Source: CAZSSM01 sp964609385 (GTDB lineage Bacteria > Planctomycetota > Planctomycetia > Isosphaerales > Isosphaeraceae). From it: a DNA stretch of 33,551 nt. The notes beneath the pieces are model-generated. The model was not told the DNA's origin. It saw nothing but the letters and a program-made list of their open reading frames with translations, and made no database searches. Where the stretch lies: NCBI GenBank assembly GCA_964609385.1, contig CAZSSM010000072.1, positions 1-33,551 on the forward strand, in the 5' to 3' direction. The position numbers were made by a program, and so were the translations under genes. Below are positions 25,984 through 33,551 of this stretch, in pieces (positions within the stretch are counted from its first letter, which is position 1; every line of letters begins with the position of its first letter).

Positions 25984-26304
25984 ATGACCGAAAACCGAAC
26001 GAACGTCACTGCCCGGCAAGCCAAGTCGGGTCGGACCAGGGATTTGCTCAAGCGCCGCTACAAGCTAAGCGATCAGGACTTACGGAAAGCCCGTGAACAG
26101 TCGAACGTCGCCGAACAGATCTACCGGCTTCGGACCGAGCTTGGCATGACCCAGCGCGAGTTCGCCGATCGAGTTGGGATGAAAACCTCGACGATCTGCC
26201 GGCTCGAGGATGCCGACTACGATGGGCATTCGATGCGGACACTGCGTCGGATCGCCGAGGCGTTCGATTATCGCGTTGAGATCTCGCTTGTGCCTGCTCC
26301 ATAG
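25984..26304 (+). CDS. XRE-family antitoxin (HigA-like)
   Basis: A 106-residue DNA-binding protein that in intact systems neutralises the toxin and represses the operon. AGGAGG (25971-25976) lies 7 nt before the ATG at 25984; the site is inside the toxin frame, so translation is coupled. The N-terminal ~45 residues are basic and probably toxin-contacting. The helix-turn-helix covers about residues 46-92: YRLRTELGMTQREFADRVGM, then KTSTICRLEDADY and TLRRIAEAFDYRVEISLVP. The ending REISLVP-like strand is common in HigA-type proteins. It appears intact while its toxin is decayed. Its stop is 26 bp from the convergent permease gene. Confidence 0.85.
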   Translation: MTENRTNVTARQAKSGRTRDLLKRRYKLSDQDLRKAREQSNVAEQIYRLRTELGMTQREFADRVGMKTSTICRLEDADYDGHSMRTLRRIAEAFDYRVEISLVPAP

Positions 26305-26330
26305 TCGATTCCTGAGAGGAGACGTCCGAT

Positions 26331-27623
26331 TCACTCGGTCCGGAGGGCCTCGATCGGGTCCATGCCGGCGGCGCGTCGGGCCGGGTAGACGCCGAAGAGG
26401 ACCCCGGTCAGCGAGGCGATCGCGAAGGCGATGACGGCGAACTCGATCCGGATCGCCGCCGGGACGCCCGAGAGCGTTGCGATGGCCGGCGGGATGGCCA
26501 GGCCGACCAGGACGCCCAGCAGTCCCCCGGAGGCCGACAGCACGCCGGTCTCGACCAGGAACTGGAACGTAATGTCGCGCTGCTTGGCACCCAAGGCGCG
26601 GCGGATCCCGATCTCGCGCGTCCGCTCGGTCACCGTGGCCAGCATGATGTTCATGATCCCGATCCCGCCGACCAGCAGTGAGATGCCCGCAATCGAGCCG
26701 AGCACGATGTTGAAGATCCGCTTGGCCGCCTCGACCTTGGCCAGCAGTTCTAAAGGAACCACAATGGCGTAGTCCCTGCGGTCGTGGAACTGACCGAGCA
26801 GACTCTCCAGCTCGCGGGCGGTCCGGCGCACATTGTCGATCTCGTCGACGGCCACAGTGATCCGGCTCAGCTCGATCCGCTCGGCCGAGAAGCTCCCCTC
26901 GCTGTCGGTGAAGATCGTCTCACCGATCCGGACGCGATCGGTCGTCAGAGGAATATAAACATCCTGATTTAAATCATCCGCGCCTGAGGCTTCGCCAAGG
27001 TCAAGTTCCGAGCCGGTGGCCGACTGGAGGGTCGGCGCTTCGGCGATCCCGATGATCCGGAAGTACTGGTCCTCGCCGACCCGGACCGATTGCCCGACCG
27101 GGTCGCCGAACGGGAAGAGGTACTTGGCCGCCTCCTGGCCGAGCACGGCGACGTTGGCGAACCGGTCGAGGTCGTCTTGGGTGATCGGGCGGCCTTCGAC
27201 GATCTTCAGGCCGTTTAAGTCCAGCGCCGAGGGGTCGGCGCCGACGATCCGGGTCTCCAACGCCTTGTCGAGGTGGCGGACCTCCTTGCGATAGGTCCGC
27301 GAGCGGGTCGCACCGATGACCGTGGGCATCGTCTTAAGGAACCGGTCGAAGTCGTCGTGGGTCAGGCCATAGGCTAGGACGTAATTGTCGTCGCGACGGG
27401 CCTCGGCGTCGACGACCGGCTTGACGCTCCGCAGGATGATGTTGGTGGCGCCTAGGCCGGCGATCTGCCGCTGCGCCTCCAGCTTGGCCCCCTCGGCGAC
27501 CGAGAGCATGGCCACCACCGAGGCGACGCCGAAGATCAGGCCGAGCATCGTCAAGAGCGAACGCAGCTTGTGCAGCGCCAGATTGCGCATCGACAGGATG
27601 ACGGCGTTCCAGGTGCGCCTCAT
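26331..27623 (-). CDS. MacB/FtsX-type ABC transporter permease
   Basis: A 430-residue inner-membrane protein. The first helix (LTMLGLIFGVASVVAMLSVA, about 24-43) follows a basic N-terminus. A large periplasmic part (MacB_PCD-like, about 45-300) holds RQIAGLGATNIILRSVKP and VAVLGQEAAKYLFP. The C-terminal FtsX domain has three more helices, with GGIGIMNIMLATVTERTREI and GIRRALGAKQRDI, and ends DPIEALRTE, all typical of this class. GGAGGG (27633-27638) lies 9 nt before the ATG. It belongs with the adaptor and TolC-like genes upstream on the same strand, 153 bp away, for export of a substrate across both membranes. The ATPase that must power it is not in the window and not fused. Confidence 0.9.
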   Translation of the reverse strand: MRRTWNAVILSMRNLALHKLRSLLTMLGLIFGVASVVAMLSVAEGAKLEAQRQIAGLGATNIILRSVKPVVDAEARRDDNYVLAYGLTHDDFDRFLKTMPTVIGATRSRTYRKEVRHLDKALETRIVGADPSALDLNGLKIVEGRPITQDDLDRFANVAVLGQEAAKYLFPFGDPVGQSVRVGEDQYFRIIGIAEAPTLQSATGSELDLGEASGADDLNQDVYIPLTTDRVRIGETIFTDSEGSFSAERIELSRITVAVDEIDNVRRTARELESLLGQFHDRRDYAIVVPLELLAKVEAAKRIFNIVLGSIAGISLLVGGIGIMNIMLATVTERTREIGIRRALGAKQRDITFQFLVETGVLSASGGLLGVLVGLAIPPAIATLSGVPAAIRIEFAVIAFAIASLTGVLFGVYPARRAAGMDPIEALRTE

Positions 27624-27776
27624 GGGTGCCGACCCTCCGAGGTCCTCGTCCCGAGCTAAGGCGAATCGGTCGGACCCGTCAACGACGAGCCGACCGACCC
27701 AGGACGATCTTCAGGCGATCGAGAACAAAACACATCAACGCTTTATTAATCATAAAAACACGAAAGCATACCCGAC

Positions 27777-29441
27777 TCAAGAGCCAATGGGGACCGACCG
27801 GGCAGCGACGGCGTTGGAATTGGGCTCCGGAGTCACCTCCGGCTCGTCCTCTTGGTCCTCGAGGTCGTCGTCGAAGTAGTCGCGGGCGCGGAGCCGGGCA
27901 TCGTGGGCGACGACTTGACCGATCTCTAAGCCGTCGAGGACCTCGACGTAGCGGTCGTTGGACATGCCGATCTGGACCGGGATCGGCTCGAAGCGGCCCG
28001 GCGACCGCTCGCCGAAGGCGTAGTGATCGCCCCGATGCGAGGCGATCGTTTGCACAGGCGCCAACAGGGCCTCCTCGATCGTCGCGACCTCGATGCGGAC
28101 CTCGGCGGTCATCCCCGGCTTGTAGACTGGTTCGGGCAGTTCGTCGATCAGCACGACGGTCGTGTACGCTTTGGCCCCGCCGCTCATCCAGCTCCGGTTA
28201 GAGTCAGCCAATTGCGAGACGCTCTTCACCGTACCGGTCAGGACATGATTGGGGATAGCGTCGACGCGGATCTCGGCGCGTTGACCGGTAGACACCTTCT
28301 TGACCTGCGATTCATGCACATTGACTTTGACCTGCATGCTCGACATGTCGGGGAGGCTGAAGATCGTCTGGCGATAGTAGACCGTCGCGCCTTCGCGGAT
28401 CTGCCGGCTCGAGTCGTACCAAGGTTCGTTGGCGTAGGCGACGACCCCGCCCTGCTCGGCCTTGATCGTGCACTTCTCGAGCTGCATGAGCATCTTGTCC
28501 AGTTCGGTGCGCTCGATCTCGTAGGTGGCCTGGGCCGCCTTGAGTTCGCTCCGGGCCTTGGCCACCTTGGCGATGTTGTTGGCCTTAGCCGTCTGGAGCT
28601 TGCTCTCGGCCTGCTCGATGTTGGAAGTCAGCTCGACCATCTGGCGCTCGTACTCATATTTCTGCTTGACGTTTAGCTTGAGTTCGTCGCGCGTTAGGTT
28701 CGACTGATATTCTTCAATCTCGATTTCGACCTGTTCGACCTGCTGCCGGCTCCGGAACCCCTTGCGCTCCAGTTCGCGGAACTGGACGAGCTTCTCGCGG
28801 GCCTCGTCGAGCAGCCGCTTGTTTTTGGCGATCATGCCGCGGAGGTCTTCCATCTCGGCGCCGAAGTCGCCCTCCTCGTACTTGGTCTTGTCCAGCTTGG
28901 CCAGGGCCAGCTCGACCTCGGCGGCGCTGATGGCGCTCTGCCCCTCGGTCTGCTGGATCTCCAGCTCCTGACGCGAGGTCTCGATCTTGCTCTCGGTCTG
29001 CTCGACCTTGATCTTCTGCTGGGCGATCCGCTGTTGCAGTTCCGAGTCGTCGAACCGGCAGACCACCTCGTCCTTTTGGACGACCGAGCCCTCGGGGACC
29101 AGGAAGATGATCTTGACCTGCCCCTGCTCGACCTCGCAAAGCCCATCAACGGTCTTGGTGCTCTCCAGGTTTCCGCGCTCGGTGACGAGCACCTCCAGGC
29201 TCCCCCGGCGGACCGTCGAGGTGACCGGCCTCTGCGACGCGTCGCCGCCCATCGGCCAGACGATCGACCCGGCATATCCGAGCCCGGCCACCGTCGAGGC
29301 CGCGATCACCACCACCAGGGCGGTCCGCAGCCATTTAGGGAACTTGGACCGGGTCCGCCCCGGGCAGGAGCGGCTCGGGGGGACGGGGGATCTCGAGGTC
29401 GTCGGGGAGGAGTCCGGGCTCGTCGAGCGCCTCGGGTCCAT
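27777..29441 (-). CDS. HlyD/MacA-like periplasmic adaptor protein
   Basis: Membrane-fusion protein linking the inner-membrane permease to the outer-membrane channel. After a basic stretch (KFPKWLR) comes one membrane segment (TALVVVIAASTVAGLGYAGS). The barrel-sandwich hybrid begins near LEVLVTERGNLES with VEQGQVKIIFLVPEGSVVQK. A long coiled-coil hairpin rich in Glu, Lys and Gln fills about residues 115-335. The second half-hybrid (CTIKAEQGGVVAYANEPWYD) and a beta-barrel (MQVKVNVHESQVKKVSTGQR) follow. The acidic C-terminal tail reads DDDLEDQEDEPEVTPEPN. The start is uncertain: ATG 29441 overlaps the TolC-like gene by 107 bp and gives an odd Ser/Pro-rich leader; GTG at 29315 would cut into the membrane helix. 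Confidence 0.88.
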   Translation of the reverse strand: MDPRRSTSPDSSPTTSRSPVPPSRSCPGRTRSKFPKWLRTALVVVIAASTVAGLGYAGSIVWPMGGDASQRPVTSTVRRGSLEVLVTERGNLESTKTVDGLCEVEQGQVKIIFLVPEGSVVQKDEVVCRFDDSELQQRIAQQKIKVEQTESKIETSRQELEIQQTEGQSAISAAEVELALAKLDKTKYEEGDFGAEMEDLRGMIAKNKRLLDEAREKLVQFRELERKGFRSRQQVEQVEIEIEEYQSNLTRDELKLNVKQKYEYERQMVELTSNIEQAESKLQTAKANNIAKVAKARSELKAAQATYEIERTELDKMLMQLEKCTIKAEQGGVVAYANEPWYDSSRQIREGATVYYRQTIFSLPDMSSMQVKVNVHESQVKKVSTGQRAEIRVDAIPNHVLTGTVKSVSQLADSNRSWMSGGAKAYTTVVLIDELPEPVYKPGMTAEVRIEVATIEEALLAPVQTIASHRGDHYAFGERSPGRFEPIPVQIGMSNDRYVEVLDGLEIGQVVAHDARLRARDYFDDDLEDQEDEPEVTPEPNSNAVAARSVPIGS

Positions 29442-31848
29442 CCACGGGAATGGGGAGTCGATCGGGGTCCCCGGATTCGTCGACGACGGCGGACGCTCCG
29501 CCGCGATCGGGTGAGCGGTAGTCGGCTCGGGGGAACTGGTCGAGGTCGTCGCGCTCATTGGTCCATACCCCTTGGGCATCGATGTCCATCAGGTCCAGGT
29601 CGCGGTAAAGGGCCAACCGGGCTGTCTCATAGCTGACCCAGTTGCCGATCAAGGCGTTCTGCGCCGCAAGGCGGTTCTGCAGGGCGTCGAGCAGGAAGAG
29701 CGTTTGGCTGGCATCGGGGTTGGTCTCGGTGTTCCGTCGGAATTCGATCTCCTCGATCTGACGCGCGGTGGTGATCAGTTGGGCCCGGCTGATGGCGAAC
29801 TGCTGTCGGCTCAGCTCCAACTGGCGGAGATCGGCCCGGATCTGCAAGCGGATCTGGTCGCGGACGGCCATGTAGTCGCGTCGGGCGCGTTGGAAGGCGA
29901 TCTGGGCGGCGCGGTAGATGTTCCGCTCGGCGCGACGGACCAACGGCGAGTCGTAGTCGATCGACACCGAGTGGCTACTGTTCGAGGCGTCAAATCGGAA
30001 GATCTGGTCGAAGTCGGGATCGGTGGCCAGGTTCCCGGTGTAGTTGACATCCAAGTCGCCGCGCAACGCGTTGGCGGTCACCTCGACGTCGCGCCAACGG
30101 TCGGTCACTGCCCCACGCGCGTTCATCAGGTCCTGGCGGTTGGCCAGGGCCAGGCTCAGGGCCTCGTCCAGATCGAGGTCGACCGAATTGACCCGGATCA
30201 GGTAGATCCGCGCCTGATTCTGGGCCACCCCCAACTCCGCTTGCAAGGCACGGAACTCCGGGACGGAGAGGTCTCGGAGCGCCTCCCAGATCTGTTGCCG
30301 CGCGGCCGCATCGAGGCCATCGTCCTCCAGTTCGTCACTGAGCCCGTCCAGCTCGGCAATCGCCTGAGCAATCCGCATGGTGACGACGTTGACCGATTCC
30401 ACGAGCCGCTCGCTCTGGGCGACCTGATCGGCGCGATCCCCGACAATGAAGGGTTCGGGGGCTTCCTGGTCCTCCGGGAGCGTCTCCTCGCCCAGGCTGG
30501 CCCGCCATTGACTCAACTCGTTGCGGACCCGGTCTCGGCTCGCCTGGAGGCGTTCGTAGGAGGCGCCGATGGCGGTGCCGGCCTCGCGGAGAAACGCCAA
30601 GGGGAGCGGCGCGCCGGGGGCGTCCTCCTCGAACGACCGCCTCCGATCGAGCAGATCGAGGTAGAGCGCATCGTTCTCAGCGCCGAGGGCCAGCAAAGCC
30701 TCGTCGTTGAGTTCGAACAGTTCCAGAAGCCCCTCATCGACCCGAACCGGCAGGTCGGGCGGGAACCCCAGTTGGATCCGATACCCGTCGAGCGTGGTCT
30801 CCAGGTTTGCCCGGCTCTCGACCAGCGTGAACTCGGCCTCCTGCACGCTCTGGACGACCTGGTCAAGCTCGGTCTGGCTGATCCGACCGGTCAGCACGAC
30901 CGCCTGATACTCCTCGAGCTGTCGGGTGAGGACGTCAAGGATCTCCTCATTGTTTCGGATGGCCTGCAACTGCGCCAGCAGGCCCAGATAGCTGCTGACC
31001 ACGTCGACATAGAAGTCGCGGCGAAACTGAGCGAAGTCGCGGACGGCGAAGAGGACCCCGCGCTCGGCCTCGGAGAGCGGCTGGGTCACGATCCGCGCGA
31101 ACGCCCCGCGCAGCAACGGCTGTGTGAGGCTCACGATCAGGCCCGAGGTGGCCGTGTTGAACCCCTCGCCGTTGTACTCGAAGACCAGCGTGTTGGCGAA
31201 GTCGACCAGCAACTGCGCTCCGGAGAAGAACTGCTGGCTGAACCCTGCCCCGGTCGTCGTGATCAACTGATTGCTGTCGGTCTCCCCAGCGCCGAACTGA
31301 CGATAGAGCAGCCCCGAGTTGAAGAACGGCTGAACTTCGAACTGGAATCGCGTCAGGGTCAGGCCCAGGGCGGCCAGGTACAGGTTTTCCACGGCCGTCT
31401 GGTACTCGCGGCTGTGGATCAAGGCGAGGCGGATCGACTCCTGGCGGTCCAGGACGACGCGGCCGTCCTCATCGCGCGGAAGGGTCTCGAGGTAGGCGTC
31501 GGTCTCGATCGGGGCAAACCCCCGCTTGATCCAGCCGTGGTACTCCTTCTTGCGCCCGGCGGTCAGTTGGAATCGCCGGGCCGCCGGGTCGTCGATCGGG
31601 ATCGGCTCGCGGTTGGGATCGAACGGGTCGGCCATCCGCGAGCGCGGATCGGCCTCGACCGGTCGCGCTGGCAGGGTCCAGCGCGGGTCGAATTGCCGCT
31701 GCGCCTGGATCGCATAGACCTGGCGGTCGGCTCGTTCGCGATAGTGTGCGCGGTCGCAACCGCCGGTCGTCCCCGCCACGATCAGTCCCAGCAACGCTGT
31801 CCCCACCCCACGGGTCAGGACGCGACGCCGTCTCCCAAATCGCGCCAT
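29335..31848 (-). CDS. TolC-like outer-membrane efflux protein
   Basis: An 837-residue protein, much longer than E. coli TolC (about 470 mature residues). The start at 31848 is set by GGAGGGAG 8 nt upstream. A basic N-terminus precedes a hydrophobic core (VGTALLGLIVAGTTGGC); Cys31 could be lipidated though TGGC is not an ideal lipobox. Two long helical, Gln/Arg/Glu-rich halves resemble the repeated outer-membrane-efflux domain: LDRQESIRLALIHSREYQTA opens the first, and LDLDEALSLALANRQDLMNA opens the second. An extra acidic insertion (about residues 420-530) separates them. The C-terminal ~80 residues are a Pro/Asp-rich tail. First gene of the efflux operon. Confidence 0.86.
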   Translation of the reverse strand: MARFGRRRRVLTRGVGTALLGLIVAGTTGGCDRAHYRERADRQVYAIQAQRQFDPRWTLPARPVEADPRSRMADPFDPNREPIPIDDPAARRFQLTAGRKKEYHGWIKRGFAPIETDAYLETLPRDEDGRVVLDRQESIRLALIHSREYQTAVENLYLAALGLTLTRFQFEVQPFFNSGLLYRQFGAGETDSNQLITTTGAGFSQQFFSGAQLLVDFANTLVFEYNGEGFNTATSGLIVSLTQPLLRGAFARIVTQPLSEAERGVLFAVRDFAQFRRDFYVDVVSSYLGLLAQLQAIRNNEEILDVLTRQLEEYQAVVLTGRISQTELDQVVQSVQEAEFTLVESRANLETTLDGYRIQLGFPPDLPVRVDEGLLELFELNDEALLALGAENDALYLDLLDRRRSFEEDAPGAPLPLAFLREAGTAIGASYERLQASRDRVRNELSQWRASLGEETLPEDQEAPEPFIVGDRADQVAQSERLVESVNVVTMRIAQAIAELDGLSDELEDDGLDAAARQQIWEALRDLSVPEFRALQAELGVAQNQARIYLIRVNSVDLDLDEALSLALANRQDLMNARGAVTDRWRDVEVTANALRGDLDVNYTGNLATDPDFDQIFRFDASNSSHSVSIDYDSPLVRRAERNIYRAAQIAFQRARRDYMAVRDQIRLQIRADLRQLELSRQQFAISRAQLITTARQIEEIEFRRNTETNPDASQTLFLLDALQNRLAAQNALIGNWVSYETARLALYRDLDLMDIDAQGVWTNERDDLDQFPRADYRSPDRGGASAVVDESGDPDRLPIPVDGPEALDEPGLLPDDLEIPRPPEPLLPGADPVQVP

Positions 31849-32225
31849 CGATCCGGCTCCCTCCGCCCCCCAACCCCGTCCCTCCTGGAAGGGGTCTGAC
31901 AATCGTCGTTCCAGGTGATGATCCTAACACAACCATGCCCCTAAGCAAGACCAAGCCGAACCGTTGGCATCGCGGAATCATGCCGATCCGCCGGCGGTCT
32001 CGACGCATCACGGCACGCAGTGTCACCCCTTGGAACCGGCCCCCGGCCGAGGCGCGCGGGGATGAGTCCCAGGTCCCCTGCTCCGGTCCGGTCGACTCCG
32101 AGGAACGCCGGTTGCTCGGTGTTTCGACCTCGAGTTCGAGTCGTCCGCTCGTGTGGCCCTCGGCGACGCCGACCTCGATGAGCGACCCGACTTCGACCAC
32201 CCCCTATCTGCGGAAGGAGCGTAGG
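31849..32225. other. Intergenic region between efflux operon and AI-2E transporter
   Basis: The 377 bp hold the divergent promoters. Open frames that cross it lack ribosome-binding sites and family resemblance. Its only clear signal is AAGGAG (32214-32219) before the transporter ATG. No operator-like palindrome was recognised. Confidence 0.45.
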
Positions 32226-33299
32226 ATGAGCACCGATTCCAAGTACGGAGACCCATCGACGAGCTTCACGATGGTTCGTCGGGGGATCCTGTTGGCCTCG
32301 GCCCTGATCGTCGGCCTGCTGATCGCCTGGGCCGGCCTGCCGGCGCTGTTGCTGGGCTTCGCTGCGGTCCTCTTGGCGGTCCTGATCCGCCGGACCGCTG
32401 AAGCGATCACACGTGTCACCAGCTTGCCGATGCCACTAACCATCGGGCTGATCTTGGTCGCCGCCGGTTCCGCCCTGACTGCGGCGGTGGTCTGGGGCGC
32501 TCCGCGGCTGATCGATCAGGTCGACCGGTTGGTCACAGAGCTACCCGGAATGATCGCGAACCTCCGCGATCGGATCGCCGAACACCCTTGGGGCGACTAC
32601 CTGCTGCGCGGCCTCGAGAACTCGGGGGACGTCGGTGCGGCACGCGCGGTGATCGGAGCGAGATACCTGGCCTCGACGACCCTGGGGGGCCTCAGCTTCG
32701 CCTTCGTCGGGATCGTCGTGGCGATCTATCTGGCCTGCAACCCGCGACCCTACATCCGAGGGTTCGTCGCGCTGTTCCCCGACGACCAACATGGGCAGGT
32801 CCACGACGTGCTCGGAGCGATGGGGCGATCGCTCTTCGGCTGGCTGCTGGGAACGATGCTGAACATGACGATCGTGGGCGTAGGGACGACGGTGGCCCTG
32901 AGCCTGCTCGGCCTGCCCTACGCGCCGGTGCTGGGCCTCATCGCCGGGCTCCTGGCCTTCGTACCGACCCTCGGTCCGGCCGTCGCCCTGCTCCCGGCGA
33001 CCCTGGTGGCCTTGGACCAAGGCCCGACGATGGTCGCCTGGGTGGTCGGCGTCTACTTAGCCATCCAACTGGTCGAGAGCTACTTCATCACGCCGCTGAT
33101 CATGCGCGAGATGATCGAGCTGCCGCCGGCCTTGGTGGTGATCAACCAGCTCGTCGCCGGGCTGCTGATGGGCCTGGTCGGGGTCGCGCTGGCCACGCCC
33201 CTAACAGCCGTCGCCATCGTCCTGGTCAAACAGGTCCGGCTCCGCGACCAGCTCGGCCGCGACGTGCCGCTGACGCCCCAGCACGGCGCCGTCTCTTGA
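32226..33299 (+). CDS. AI-2E family transporter (PerM/TqsA-like)
   Basis: A 357-residue inner-membrane protein. AAGGAG (32214-32219) lies 6 nt before the ATG, which argues against longer in-frame starts. It has about eight hydrophobic segments: a tight pair at residues 19-58 (LASALIVGLLIAWAGLPALL), one at 72-94, a soluble middle (LIDQVDRLVTELPGMIANLR) with amphipathic helices, then a cluster from about 155 to the end. Family signatures are GRSLFGWLLGTMLNMTIVG, LLAFVPTLGPAVALLPA and ESYFITPLIM. Members export autoinducer-2 or act in ion and osmotic responses, so no substrate is assigned. It is divergent from the efflux operon. Confidence 0.9.
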   Translation: MSTDSKYGDPSTSFTMVRRGILLASALIVGLLIAWAGLPALLLGFAAVLLAVLIRRTAEAITRVTSLPMPLTIGLILVAAGSALTAAVVWGAPRLIDQVDRLVTELPGMIANLRDRIAEHPWGDYLLRGLENSGDVGAARAVIGARYLASTTLGGLSFAFVGIVVAIYLACNPRPYIRGFVALFPDDQHGQVHDVLGAMGRSLFGWLLGTMLNMTIVGVGTTVALSLLGLPYAPVLGLIAGLLAFVPTLGPAVALLPATLVALDQGPTMVAWVVGVYLAIQLVESYFITPLIMREMIELPPALVVINQLVAGLLMGLVGVALATPLTAVAIVLVKQVRLRDQLGRDVPLTPQHGAVS

Positions 33300-33300
33300 G

Positions 33301-33318
33301 CCGGGGACCGATCCCCGG
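33301..33318 (+). terminator. Hairpin directly after the AI-2E transporter gene
   Basis: ccgggga (33301-33307) and tccccgg (33312-33318) form a 7-bp stem with a 4-nt loop beginning 1 bp after the stop. There is no T-run afterwards, so termination is only possible. Confidence 0.4.
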
Positions 33319-33463
33319 GTCTCTACACGCTCAAGACAGGAGACTTAACACTTCAAGGATCAAATCATACAATGGCAAAGGATACCCCTGTGCGTCTCGA
33401 CGGATCGCAGGCTTCGAATTCTCTATAAAGACAGCAAACGAAAAATAGCTGGTGGGCGGGCGA

Positions 33464-33492
33464 TCGGCGCCGGGGACGAGATCCGGCGCCGA
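33464..33492 (-). terminator. 10-bp hairpin after the minus-strand gene at the window end
   Basis: tcggcgccgg (33464-33473) and ccggcgccga (33483-33492) are perfectly complementary with a 9-nt loop, 11 bp past the stop at 33504. On the minus strand a T5 run follows about 14 nt later. It fits an intrinsic terminator, though the T-run is not adjacent. Confidence 0.5.
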
Positions 33493-33503
33493 CGCCTCGG
33501 CGA

Positions 33504-33551
33504 TCAGCTGACGGCCATGCCGTAGTGGTTGTGGGCCTGGGTGTTGTACTG
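33504..33551 (-). CDS. C-terminal 15 residues of an unidentified gene
   Basis: Minus-strand frame entering from the right edge and ending in TGA at 33504-33506. The visible residues are QYNTQAHNHYGMAVS. The hairpin just after the stop supports a real gene end. The sequence is too short to name a family. Confidence 0.4.
   Translation of the reverse strand, partial: QYNTQAHNHYGMAVS

Noticed and set aside
27715..27775. Promoter in the AT-rich gap before the permease gene
   Set aside because: A TATGAT-like -10 is present on the minus strand, but the nearest TTGAGT-like -35 is 20 nt away; too weak to list as a feature.
29572..31899. A 775-codon plus-strand open frame over the TolC-like gene
   Set aside because: Antisense shadow of a clear gene with no ribosome-binding site or recognisable domain.

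Overview
This is a GC-rich bacterial window that looks like a planctomycete, probably close to the Isosphaeraceae. The pointers are inferential: a dnaA with no dnaN next to it, a GntP permease with a large extra soluble domain, several lipoproteins and secreted proteins without recognisable relatives, an FRP-type N-terminal motif resembling the surface-protein leader seen in Planctomycetes, and a degraded PEP-CTERM gene. No rRNA, tRNA or CRISPR array was seen.

Layout. 1-10.2 kb is mostly core: the 3' part of valS, a small DUF4177-like exported protein, the NAD(P)H-hydrate epimerase gene (minus strand), dnaA (plus), a membrane-anchored protein with a possible NTF2-like domain, a HEAT-repeat lipoprotein and a second lipoprotein (both minus), and surE (minus). 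10.5-11.8 kb holds a leucine-rich-repeat protein.

11.85-19.3 kb is the most unusual part. A perfect 500-bp direct repeat (11847-12346 and 18808-19307) brackets a 6461-bp segment. The right-hand copy is the 3' half of an intact DapA-family gene; the left-hand copy is an orphan fragment of it. The segment is cut through genes at both ends: on the left a plus-strand gene that has lost its 5' part, on the right a DDE transposase that has lost its N-terminus and is also frameshifted. Between them lies a minus-strand set of three genes: a 572-residue secreted or surface protein, a 222-residue exported protein, and a two-part glycosyltransferase with a frameshift at a G5 run. This may be a recent insertion, a single-crossover integration, or an assembly error; the sequence alone does not decide.

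18.9-23.4 kb is a minus-strand sugar-acid catabolic operon: GntP-family permease, IlvD/Edd-family dehydratase, DapA-family lyase. The direct repeat touches its promoter-distal end. 23.5-26.3 kb is an accessory patch with lower GC: two unknown genes, a PEP-CTERM remnant, and a decayed RelE/HigB-like toxin followed by an intact XRE antitoxin. 26.3-31.8 kb is a minus-strand efflux operon (TolC-like outer-membrane protein, HlyD-like adaptor, MacB/FtsX-type permease) with no ATPase gene in the window. The window closes with an AI-2E-family transporter and the last codons of an unidentified minus-strand gene.
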